Source: Mycolicibacterium rhodesiae NBB3 (lineage in GTDB: Bacteria > Actinomycetota > Actinomycetes > Mycobacteriales > Mycobacteriaceae). From it: a DNA stretch of 64,000 nt. Each line of letters starts with the position of its first letter. The first letter of the stretch is position 1. The stretch is from contig NC_016604.1 of the NCBI RefSeq assembly GCF_000230895.2, positions 3,782,001 to 3,846,000 on the forward strand, written 5' to 3'. This document shows, in pieces, positions 22,119 to 28,694 of this stretch. The notes beneath the pieces were generated by a model that worked only from the letters and a program-made list of their open reading frames with translations, was not told the DNA's origin and ran no database searches. The translations under genes and the position numbers were made by a program.

Positions 22119-24074
22119 ATGAACTTCTTCGACCACCAGCGGGCGGCCAAGGGCACCACGCTCAAACTGGTGTTCCTCTTCGCGGCCGCCGTGGTGGCGC
22201 TGGTCGCAGCCGTCGACGCTGCCGCGGTGGTTGCGATGCTTTACCTCGGTTCGGACCACAACGCGGTTGACGCGTCGGCCATCGTGGCCGTGGTCATTGT
22301 GGTCACCGCGGTCACGCTGCTGGTCATCGCGGGCGGCATGCTTTTCAAGACGCTGTCGCTCCGGCAGGGAGGAGCGGCGGTCGCCGCCGCGGTCGGTGCC
22401 GTACCCGTCGACCCGACCACATCTGATCCGCAACTCCGAAGGCTCGTCAACATCGTCGAGGAGATGGCGCTGGCCTCGGGCGTGCCGGCGCCGAGATTGT
22501 TCGTCATGCCGCGCGAGCAGGGCATCAACGCGTTCGCCGCTGGATTCACTCCTGCTGACGCGGCCATCGCGGTAACCGCGGGGGCGCTGGCCCAACTCAA
22601 TCGCGACGAGTTACAGGGGGTGATCGGGCACGAGTTCAGCCACATCCTCAACGGCGACATGCGGCTGAACATCCGACTGATCGGATTGCTCGCCGGGATT
22701 CTGTTGATCGGCATGATCGGGCTGCGGGCGCTGCAATTCGGCGGTCGCGGCAGCGACAGCAAGGGCGCGCTACCCGTCCTCGCGTTTGCGTTCGCGCTGA
22801 TGGTGCTCGGGTTCATCGGCGTGTTCTTCGCGAACGTGATCAAGGCGGCGGTGTCGCGACAGCGCGAGTGGCTGGCCGATGCGTCGGCGGTGCAGTTCAC
22901 CCGGCAGACCGACGGGCTCGAGGGGGCGCTGAAGAAGATCGGTGGCATTCCCTCCGGCTCCCGGCTGGCCAACTCCCGTAATGCAGCCGAAGTCAGCCAC
23001 ATGTTGTTCGGAGAGGGGGCTCGGAGGTCATTCGCCTCGCTGTTCGCAACGCATCCACCGTTGCTGGACCGCGTGAAGGCCCTCAATCCCAACTTCGACC
23101 CGAGTGAGATGGCGGAGCTGCAGCAGCGGTACGCGCAGCAGGCTCCCGACGGATTGGCAGAGGACTTCGCGCTCGGATTCGCGCCCGCCGGAACGGCGCT
23201 CGGCCGTTCGCTCTCCGCCCCGGAGCCGTCGCTAGCCGAGTCTGGCAGGCGTGTTGTCAGCCCCGAACAGGTCGTCGCCCGCGCGGGTACATTCACCCCG
23301 GCTGACCTCAAGTACGGTGCCGCCTTGCACGCTCAATTGCCCGACGAGGTGCGCTTGCTGGCAACGCAGCCGACCACGGCCCCGGTCGCGGTGATCGCGT
23401 TGCTTCTCGCGCCGCGCGGTCAGCCGCTTCAGACGTCCCAGCTCTCGTCGGTGGCTCAGCGCCTCGGGCCGGCAGCGTCAAGAGAGGCCGCTGCACTCGC
23501 CGACCGGATGGCGAAGCTGCCCGATGAGTTGCGCCTGCCCTTTGTCGGCCTGGCCCTCCAGCAGTTGGCGGCGCATCCTCGCGACTATCAGGACCGCTTG
23601 GTCGCGGCGCTCAACGATCTCGCCGTCGCCGACGGCACGGTGACCATGTTCGAGTACTGCGTCACCCGGCTGGTGTGGAACTACCTGCTGGACGCGGCCG
23701 ACCCCGCGCGTCGCAGCAAGGTCGGCAACGGCTCGCTGAACGACGTGCGCCCGGTGGCGACGACCCTCTTGGCAACGCTTGCGGTGGCGAGCGGCAGCGA
23801 TCACAAGGCGGGACAACGAGCACTTCATCATGCGCTGCGACGCCTCTATGGCGATGCGGCCACGGCGGACAATCCGCGTCGCCTCAGCTGGCAGCAGACG
23901 CTTGACGACGGTTGGGCCGCAATGGATGCATTGGAACCGAAGGCGAAGCAGGCGCTCGTCGAGGCGATGGTGATGTCAGTCCTCGACGATGGCACGGTGA
24001 CAGCCGCGGAGGCCGAACTGCTACGCGCGGCGTGCGGGTTGATGCACGTTCCACTGCCTGCCTTGCTGGCCTGA
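22119..24074 (+). CDS. M48-family membrane metalloprotease (HtpX-like) with long C-terminal extension
   Basis: 651 residues, over twice the ~290 of standard HtpX. Two N-terminal membrane segments (about 15-40 and 55-78), the zinc motif HEFSH at 171-175 in GVIGHEFSHILNGD, further membrane segments near 190-205 and 220-245, then the third-ligand region RQREWLADASAVQFT. The C-terminal ~300 residues (after about 350) are soluble, helix-rich and of the tellurite-resistance TerB-like style (VAALNDLAVADGTVTMFEY; MVMSVLDDGTVTAAEAELL). Probably cleaves misfolded or unneeded membrane proteins. Coupled to lemA 13 bases upstream. Confidence 0.85.
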   Translation: MNFFDHQRAAKGTTLKLVFLFAAAVVALVAAVDAAAVVAMLYLGSDHNAVDASAIVAVVIVVTAVTLLVIAGGMLFKTLSLRQGGAAVAAAVGAVPVDPTTSDPQLRRLVNIVEEMALASGVPAPRLFVMPREQGINAFAAGFTPADAAIAVTAGALAQLNRDELQGVIGHEFSHILNGDMRLNIRLIGLLAGILLIGMIGLRALQFGGRGSDSKGALPVLAFAFALMVLGFIGVFFANVIKAAVSRQREWLADASAVQFTRQTDGLEGALKKIGGIPSGSRLANSRNAAEVSHMLFGEGARRSFASLFATHPPLLDRVKALNPNFDPSEMAELQQRYAQQAPDGLAEDFALGFAPAGTALGRSLSAPEPSLAESGRRVVSPEQVVARAGTFTPADLKYGAALHAQLPDEVRLLATQPTTAPVAVIALLLAPRGQPLQTSQLSSVAQRLGPAASREAAALADRMAKLPDELRLPFVGLALQQLAAHPRDYQDRLVAALNDLAVADGTVTMFEYCVTRLVWNYLLDAADPARRSKVGNGSLNDVRPVATTLLATLAVASGSDHKAGQRALHHALRRLYGDAATADNPRRLSWQQTLDDGWAAMDALEPKAKQALVEAMVMSVLDDGTVTAAEAELLRAACGLMHVPLPALLA

Positions 24075-24087
24075 AAGACGCCCGGCT

Positions 24088-24660
24088 TCAGCCGGGTATC
24101 GCGGCACTGTCCGCGACGACCACCGCGAAGAGATCCGACAGCGCGGCCAGGCTCGCTGATTGCAGAACGTTCGCGGGCACGGTCTCGTTTCCGACACCCG
24201 GCAATGCCCGCGTCGCGGTGGCGCTGGCGACCACCGTTGGCGAGTAGCCGAGATTGAAAGCCCCACGCGCCGTGGAATTCACGCACATGTGCGTCATGAA
24301 TCCGGCGAGCACCGAGTTGGATGCGTCGGCGGCCTTGAGGATCTCGTCAAGGTCGGTCTGCACGAACGAGTTGGGATAGTTCTTGATGACCACCGGCTCG
24401 CCGCTGCGCGGTGCCACCTGCGCGACGATCGCACCGCTCTCACCCTCGATGTCATAGAGCGAGCCGGGACCGTCGTCGTGCTGGATGTGAATCACGGGCC
24501 TACCCGCCGTGCGGGCGCGGTCCAGCAGCGCCGCGGCTTCGTCGAGTGCGGATTGGACCCCTTCGAGTTCCATGACACCTTGTGTGTAGGTGTTCTGACA
24601 GTCGATCAGGACAAGCGCCGAATCGGCCAGGCTGACAGGGGCCAGCGGAAGGCCCGACAT
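24088..24660 (-). CDS. Isochorismatase-family cysteine hydrolase, copy B
   Basis: 190 residues from ATG 24660 (MSGLPLAPVSLADSALVLID), with the same Asp, Lys and Cys triad as copy A. In copy A translation starts nine codons earlier. In copy B the matching ATG exists at 24686, but one base is missing between it and the common ATG, so the original start is out of frame and translation must begin at 24660, or the gene is impaired. The catalytic core is intact. It ends 13 bases after the M48 protease stop. Confidence 0.8.
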   Translation of the reverse strand: MSGLPLAPVSLADSALVLIDCQNTYTQGVMELEGVQSALDEAAALLDRARTAGRPVIHIQHDDGPGSLYDIEGESGAIVAQVAPRSGEPVVIKNYPNSFVQTDLDEILKAADASNSVLAGFMTHMCVNSTARGAFNLGYSPTVVASATATRALPGVGNETVPANVLQSASLAALSDLFAVVVADSAAIPG

Positions 24661-24686
24661 CGCACGCAGGTTGGGGGACCGGACAT
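24088..24686 (-). repeat. Long direct repeat, unit 2
   Basis: Matches 20814-21413 in the same orientation, with a 1-base deletion near the 5' end. The units enclose lemA and the M48 protease gene; recombination between them would delete that pair. Confidence 0.85.
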
Positions 24687-24702
24687 GGTTTGGAGCCTTC
24701 TG

Positions 24703-25263
24703 TCAGGCGTACGGCTGAAGCGGTTCGATGGTGACGACCGGGTACGTCCCATCGTTGATCAGCTGAACGCTGAAGCCGCCGGGTGGCCACGGCGTCTGTA
24801 GCTGGGTCGTGGCATCCGGCGGGGTCACGACGATCGTGTCTGGCGGCCAGGCAGGCTCCAACCCGGTGGAGGAGGTTCTCGGCTGAAAACCCAGACGGCT
24901 GCTTGCGGTTGCTCCTGGCGCGAGCACGACGGGCTGCGCATCGCCGCCCGTTCGTGATGCGCTGACGATTCCGTCGAACGGCGGGTCGTCGGGGGCGGGG
25001 GGCACTCCCACGTGGGGATCGGTGGGGCCGACGAGGTCGACGCCGGGATAGCCCTGCAGGGAGCAGGTCTCTTCGGAGACATTCGTCAGCAGTACGGAAA
25101 GGTAAATAAAGGGTTCCGGCGTGGGATAGATGGGCGGAGTGGTACTGAGGTCGAGGGAATCCGCCCCGCACCATGGCATCGCCGCCGCGGTCGTATTCGT
25201 CGCCGCCGGCAAAACGAGCAGAGCCGCAATGGCAGTCCCGGCCACACACGTTGAGAGTCTCAT
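24703..25263 (-). CDS. Secreted DUF4232-family protein (paralogue 2)
   Basis: 186 residues from ATG 25263 (MRLSTCVAGTAIAALLVLPAATNTTAAA, signal peptide, cleavage near residue 28). The mature part repeats the paralogue pattern: AMPWCGADSLDLS, SEETCSLQGYPGVDLVGP, VVTPPDATTQLQTPW and PLQPYA at the end. Compared with the copy at 16665 it has a longer Pro/Asp loop. Both paralogues and the two isochorismatase copies lie within 9 kb, so local duplication has shaped this region. A longer frame from 25389 is not favoured. Confidence 0.85.
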   Translation of the reverse strand: MRLSTCVAGTAIAALLVLPAATNTTAAAMPWCGADSLDLSTTPPIYPTPEPFIYLSVLLTNVSEETCSLQGYPGVDLVGPTDPHVGVPPAPDDPPFDGIVSASRTGGDAQPVVLAPGATASSRLGFQPRTSSTGLEPAWPPDTIVVTPPDATTQLQTPWPPGGFSVQLINDGTYPVVTIEPLQPYA

Positions 25264-25392
25264 CGGGTTCGCCCTCTCCGCCTTCAAATCTTCAGGCCGG
25301 TGCGAGAACATTAACTGCGAGGGCAGCACGGTAAGGGCGAGTTGATCATTAGGTCGGCGGCGGCGGCAAGCGCTGCTTCGCCAACACAAAGT

Positions 25393-25416
25393 TTGGTGCC
25401 CCCGGCAGGATTCGAA
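25393..25416 (-). repeat. Distal att repeat (tRNA-Arg 3'-end copy)
   Basis: TTGGTGCCCCCGGCAGGATT followed by CGAA, identical over 24 bases to 28514-28537. After it the sequence diverges completely from the tRNA (AAACGCC instead of CCTGCGG), so this is a fragment, not a second tRNA gene. Confidence 0.85.
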
Positions 25417-25501
25417 AACGCCGCCCCTGGTTTGCCTCGTTTGCTTCTCTGATAACGCCCGGGTCTGGACCTTTTGCCCCCGCGGCAGAAGCGTTGCGGA
25501 C

Positions 25502-25507
25502 TATCTT
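25502..25507 (+). promoter_or_regulatory. -10 box TATCTT for the GIY-YIG gene
   Basis: TATCTT ends 8 bases before the GTG start at 25516, consistent with a leaderless transcript. No convincing -35 box at the usual 17-base spacing. Confidence 0.4.
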
Positions 25508-25515
25508 GAACGCCC

Positions 25516-26169
25516 GTGGCCGCCGATGATCGACAACCGGCGTTCGAGCAGTGGCTCAGAGGCCTGAACGCGCTCACTGCCTCGGCCGACGCCGCCCGGC
25601 AGTGGAGAGAGCGCCGCTACGAATTCGCGTACCGGCTCGGCGAAAAGCTGGTCGGCCAGACGGCGACGCACCCCGCTGTCGTCGGATCAGCGGTGTACGG
25701 AATCTGGCTGAGGTGGGGGCTGCTGTACGTCGGGCAGACCAACGAGGCATCCCGACGTCTCCGCGACCTACCTGTCGGCGAGAGCCACCACCTCGCCAAC
25801 ACGTTTCCGCCCGAGATCTGGGACCGCGTCGTCGTGATCGACTGGCCGTCGCTGACTGAGGCGGAGGCCGCCCTCGCGCAACTCGACCAAGCCACCATAG
25901 GGTTAGCGATCGAACACCGTCTGCAGGTGCGAGTACAGCCGCTCGCCAACGCGTCGCGTCGCACTAAGGGCGGCGGCTGGCGCGACATCGACCGAAACAA
26001 GAGCAGGTCGCGCGGAGCGCGAGCCGCGGAGGCGATCGGCGAGCTGGCGCACGAGGTCGACCGACTGTGGGACATCGCGGCCGTGCGCGAGCCTGGTTCT
26101 GAGCCGCTGCCGGCTGCGGTGCGTAGCGTCAGGCCGGGCGATCTGCTCGGCCACGAACACGCCGTCTGA
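25516..26169 (+). CDS. GIY-YIG nuclease-like protein
   Basis: 217 residues from GTG 25516. A helical N-terminal region (about 1-55) is followed by a degenerate but ordered GIY-YIG core: VYGIWL (Tyr61-Gly62-Ile63), LLYVGQT (Tyr71-Val72-Gly73), Arg residues at 80-82, a Glu in IEHRL (Glu133) and an Asn in PLAN (Asn145), matching the Tyr, Arg, Glu, Asn order of the family. The C-terminus is basic then helical. It is the first gene of the tRNA-Arg island, 167 bases ahead of the TIR operon. It could be a DNA-cutting effector, a homing-type remnant or unrelated cargo; the family call is by motif only. Confidence 0.6.
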   Translation: MAADDRQPAFEQWLRGLNALTASADAARQWRERRYEFAYRLGEKLVGQTATHPAVVGSAVYGIWLRWGLLYVGQTNEASRRLRDLPVGESHHLANTFPPEIWDRVVVIDWPSLTEAEAALAQLDQATIGLAIEHRLQVRVQPLANASRRTKGGGWRDIDRNKSRSRGARAAEAIGELAHEVDRLWDIAAVREPGSEPLPAAVRSVRPGDLLGHEHAV

Positions 26170-26336
26170 GCACGGCGGACCCTAATTGTCGGACCGGTCT
26201 GGAATGCTCTTGAGCGTGGGCGTCAGCGCCCGACGCGCAATAGCCAGGCAGGGTTATGGGTCGATCCAGACGGTATGCGTCGAGGGGCTGAGCGTCCGTG
26301 AATCCAGTGTCCAGCGACGAAGGGGGGACGGTCCCA

Positions 26337-26831
26337 ATGGCCAAGTCGGTGTTCTACAGCTTCCATTACGACCGCGATGCATGGCGCGTTCAACAGGTCA
26401 TCAACATGGGCGTGGTGGAAGGCCAGACGATCTTGAACGCGCAGAAGTGGGAGGAGGTCAAAAGGCAAGGCGACGAAGCGATCAAGAAGTGGATCGCCGA
26501 ACAGATGAAGTACAAGAGCGCAGTCGTCGTCTTGGTCGGAAAGGAAACGGCCGACCGGAAGTGGGTGCGCTACGAGATCAACTACGCGTGGAACAACTAC
26601 AAGCCGCTGGTCGGCGTCCGCATCAACGGGCTGGCGAATCGGGACGGCTACACCGACTCAGAAGGTGACAACCCATTCGCGCGCCTGACCTTCAAGGACG
26701 GAAGCGGCTCGATTGCCGACTACGTGCCGCTCTACCGACCGAGTGGATCAACGAGCCAACAGGTCTACGCAAGCATCAGAAGCAACCTCACTAATTGGGT
26801 GGACAACGCGTACGCCCGGCCAGGCGACTGA
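26337..26831 (+). CDS. ThsB-like TIR-domain protein (Thoeris-type)
   Basis: 164 residues from ATG 26337, preceded by AGGGGGGACGG. MAKSVFYSFHYDRDAWRVQQV, KWEEVKRQGDEAIKKWI, SAVVVLVGKETADRKWVRYEI and PLVGVRINGL follow, almost segment by segment, the remembered Bacillus Thoeris ThsB sequence, which begins MAKRVFFSFHY and has WVRYEI. Glu80 in WVRYEI corresponds to the ThsB Glu reported as essential. ThsB proteins sense phage and convert NAD+ into a cyclic ADP-ribose-type messenger. No ThsA (SIR2-SLOG or TM-macro) gene is present; instead a HIT hydrolase begins 4 bases downstream and a membrane protein overlaps that, forming one operon. Confidence 0.82.
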   Translation: MAKSVFYSFHYDRDAWRVQQVINMGVVEGQTILNAQKWEEVKRQGDEAIKKWIAEQMKYKSAVVVLVGKETADRKWVRYEINYAWNNYKPLVGVRINGLANRDGYTDSEGDNPFARLTFKDGSGSIADYVPLYRPSGSTSQQVYASIRSNLTNWVDNAYARPGD

Positions 26832-26835
26832 CGTC

Positions 26836-27270
26836 ATGAATCCCGACGACGAGTGCGAATTCTGCGAGATCGTCGCGAGTGAGGAACCAGCCCGAATCGT
26901 GCTGCGATCCAACGAAGTTGTCGCTTTCTTTCCCTTGGAGCCTGCGACGCTTGGGCATACGCTGCTAATTCCGACGAGCCACATTCCAGATATCTGGGCG
27001 CTCGATGAATCTGCGGCCTCGTCGCTTGCGGTAGCGACCTTGAGCGTCGCCCACGCCGTCAGGACGGCGATGTCACCGGACGGACTGAACATCATCCAGT
27101 CCAATGGCGAGGCAGCGACGCAGACCGTGCCGCATCTGCACGTTCACGTCGTGCCGCGCTGGTTCGACGATGATATGGGCGACATCTGGCCGGAAAAGAC
27201 GGACTGGTCGTCCGAGCAGAAAGACGAAGCGCAGCAGGCGATTAGAGACGCACTGAGGGACGACGCGTGA
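26836..27270 (+). CDS. HIT-family nucleotide hydrolase/transferase
   Basis: 144 residues. CEFCEIVASEEPARIVLRSNEVVAFFPLEPATLGHTLLIP is a standard HIT N-terminus, with the two Cys (7 and 10) that often bind zinc; the active site His triad is HLHVH at 100-104 in VPHLHVHVVPRWF. HIT enzymes cleave nucleoside phosphates and phosphoramidates, including dinucleoside polyphosphates, with His as nucleophile. It starts 4 bases after the TIR stop and its stop overlaps the GTG of the next gene. In a nucleotide-messenger system it might process or degrade the signal, or prevent self-activation; that is inference. Confidence 0.88.
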   Translation: MNPDDECEFCEIVASEEPARIVLRSNEVVAFFPLEPATLGHTLLIPTSHIPDIWALDESAASSLAVATLSVAHAVRTAMSPDGLNIIQSNGEAATQTVPHLHVHVVPRWFDDDMGDIWPEKTDWSSEQKDEAQQAIRDALRDDA

Positions 27271-27884
27271 CGGACAACGGCCTGCCGGACCGATACGACC
27301 TGACGAAGGACCAGGACCGCGACGACCGCCGTAAGCATCTCGAGCTCGTGTCAGCGGTCGTGGGTCGCATGGCCGCCGCGTCCGCCGCAGCCAAAGGCTG
27401 GTCAATCACGCTGGCAGGTGCGGCATTCGGAGTCGCTGTCATTCGTGACAAGTCATACCTGATCCTGCTTGGTGTCTTGGCGCTCGTCGTGTTCGGCATC
27501 GTGGACGCGCTCTACCTCTACAACGAGAAGAGGTTCCGCGCCCTCTACGCCGCGATCGCGGACCAAAACGCCGTCAAGCCATTGTCCATGGACTTGTCCG
27601 TGCTTGACCGCCTCAATAAGAAGGAATCGTTCTTCTCGTGGTCGGTCGTGTCCTTCTATGGTCCGTTGATCCTCGGCGGGCTCATTATCTTCGCGATCGC
27701 GCTGTGCAACGACGAGTCGGAGGCCGACAAGAGGATACCGTCGCCGACTGTCACGACCTCAACGGTCACGATCACCGAGACAACGACGACGCAGACGACG
27801 GCCACATCGACACCGGAACCTTCACCTACCCCGACTACGCAGGCCCCACCGCCACCCGCGTCACCGACGACGCCTACCCGCTGA
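27267..27884 (+). CDS. Three-helix membrane protein with Thr/Pro-rich tail (candidate effector)
   Basis: 205 residues from GTG 27267, which overlaps the HIT stop (GTGA). A charged N-terminal helix (about 8-43), two close membrane helices (about 44-60 and 64-82), a cytoplasmic helix with YNEKRFRALYAAI, a third membrane helix (about 124-147), then a tail of Thr/Pro repeats (about 160-205) likely outside the membrane. The paired-helix part recalls 2TM SLATT-type effectors associated with nucleotide-sensing defence systems, but no sensor domain (SLOG, macro, SAVED) is seen. Alternative: a structural membrane protein. Genetic coupling to the TIR gene suggests a shared task. Confidence 0.65.
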   Translation: MTDNGLPDRYDLTKDQDRDDRRKHLELVSAVVGRMAAASAAAKGWSITLAGAAFGVAVIRDKSYLILLGVLALVVFGIVDALYLYNEKRFRALYAAIADQNAVKPLSMDLSVLDRLNKKESFFSWSVVSFYGPLILGGLIIFAIALCNDESEADKRIPSPTVTTSTVTITETTTTQTTATSTPEPSPTPTTQAPPPPASPTTPTR

Positions 27885-27899
27885 CACGTCGGCGCGCCG

Positions 27900-28106
27900 T
27901 CAACCGCCGCGGGGTAGCTGCTCGGCAACGAAGTACTCACTCGGCTTTCGAAGCGGCCGAGTCCGATCCCACCCCATGTCGCGCCAGTCGATCGGGGCGG
28001 GTGCGCCGCTGGTGGCGAGCAGCGTCTCCAGTTCTCGCAGCTCCTCGTCCGTGGCCTCCAGCACCCACGGCGCGTTCCCGTCCTCGTATGTGCGCAGAAC
28101 GATCAT
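27900..28106 (-). CDS. Small hypothetical protein (68 aa)
   Basis: Reads MIVLRTYEDGNAPWVLEATDEELRELETLLATSG and ends VAEQLPRGG: an acidic, helix-rich small protein of no family I recognise. Convergent with the membrane-protein gene (stop-to-stop gap 15 bases) and on the same strand as the next small gene, 60 bases away. Could be an antitoxin-sized protein or a regulator. Confidence 0.5.
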   Translation of the reverse strand: MIVLRTYEDGNAPWVLEATDEELRELETLLATSGAPAPIDWRDMGWDRTRPLRKPSEYFVAEQLPRGG

Positions 28107-28166
28107 GGAAGAAGTCGATCACAGCTGTCCATCACTGGTGACGCACCATGGCTGACCTGGGCTTAA

Positions 28167-28397
28167 CTACGGCCTCGACGGGGGCCGCCAGCCCCACACT
28201 GTCGGGTCGTCGGTGAGCATTTCGACGAGGTTCTCGGTGGCGGTCGTGTCGAGGAAGACCTCGTACCACCGCCCGGCCTGGTCGGTGATACGGACGGTGA
28301 CGCCGTCGCCGCGCGCGTGGACCGTGATACCGGCGCCTGGGTGGCCGCCCGGCGTGAGCGTGCGAGTCCTCTTGAACAGCAGCTGCTTTCTGCCCAT
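28167..28397 (-). CDS. Small hypothetical protein (76 aa)
   Basis: MGRKQLLFKRTRTLTPGGHPGAG, then strands ITVHARGDGVTVRITDQAGRWYEVFLD and a short helix, ending WGWRPPSRP. A strong ribosome-binding site (GAGGAGGGATAA just before the ATG on the minus strand) argues that it is real. Predicted as a small mostly-beta protein; no family recognised. It lies next to the tRNA-Arg att site. Confidence 0.6.
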   Translation of the reverse strand: MGRKQLLFKRTRTLTPGGHPGAGITVHARGDGVTVRITDQAGRWYEVFLDTTATENLVEMLTDDPTVWGWRPPSRP

Positions 28398-28513
28398 TTA
28401 TCCCTCCTCATCTGCGGTTAGCTGGTAACCGGGGAGGCGGATCGCGAGTCGTCCGGATGTTGCACGGCGCCGCCGCGGTGGGCCTAGAACTAGCCTCTGA
28501 GCTGCGTAAACGC

Positions 28514-28537
28514 TTGGTGCCCCCGGCAGGATTCGAA
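28514..28537 (-). repeat. Proximal att repeat inside tRNA-Arg
   Basis: The 24 bases shared exactly with 25393-25416; includes CCA, acceptor 3' strand and T-arm. Integration here keeps the tRNA whole. Confidence 0.8.
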
Positions 28538-28590
28538 CCTGCGGCCTTCTGCTCCGGAGGCAGACGCTCTATCCCCTGAGCTACGGGGGC
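28515..28590 (-). tRNA. tRNA-Arg (anticodon CCG)
   Basis: Reverse complement folds as a cloverleaf: acceptor stem GCCCCCG/CGGGGGC, anticodon arm TCTGC-CTCCGGA-GCAGA with anticodon CCG, T-arm GCAGG-TTCGAAT-CCTGC, discriminator A and encoded CCA (28515-28517). Reads CGG codons, frequent in this genome. Its 3' end is the att site of the island to the left, and argS (arginyl-tRNA synthetase) starts about 105 bases away on the other strand. Confidence 0.97.
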
Positions 28591-28680
28591 GCACCTGGGT
28601 GAAGCTGCGCCGATGGGCCCGCACAGCCTAACGCATCGAGCCGATCGGAAACGGATTCGGGGCCTGACCATGCCAGACCA

Positions 28681-28686
28681 TAGGAT
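28681..28686 (+). promoter_or_regulatory. -10 box TAGGAT of the argS operon, leaderless start
   Basis: TAGGAT ends 8 bases before the argS GTG at 28695 (GGACCCTC between). Transcription would begin at the start codon, so the argS-lysA-hom-thrC-thrB mRNA is probably leaderless. No clear -35 at 17 bases. Confidence 0.5.
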
Positions 28687-28694
28687 GGACCCTC

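Larger units (their letters stand above)
25393..28537. mobile_element. Small genomic island at the 3' end of tRNA-Arg(CCG)
   Basis: The tRNA-Arg gene at 28515-28590 is intact. The 24 bases covering its CCA end and T-arm (28514-28537) are repeated exactly at 25393-25416 in the same orientation. This is the classic att arrangement left when an element integrates at a tRNA 3' end. The ~3.1 kb between holds a GIY-YIG-like nuclease gene, a TIR-HIT-membrane protein operon and two small genes, and no integrase. Codon use looks less GC-rich than in the core genes. No direct evidence of current mobility. Confidence 0.75.

Noticed and set aside
25381..25470. A second tRNA-Arg gene
   Set aside because: Only the 3' 24 bases match; no anticodon arm or acceptor 5' strand follows, so it is an att fragment.
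26186..26668. 160-codon plus ORF overlapping the TIR gene
   Set aside because: Out of frame with the TIR gene, rich in Arg/Gly, no RBS; shadow frame.
25393..28537. Integrase, transposase or excisionase gene in the island
   Set aside because: None of the open frames has tyrosine or serine recombinase motifs or a transposase DDE pattern.
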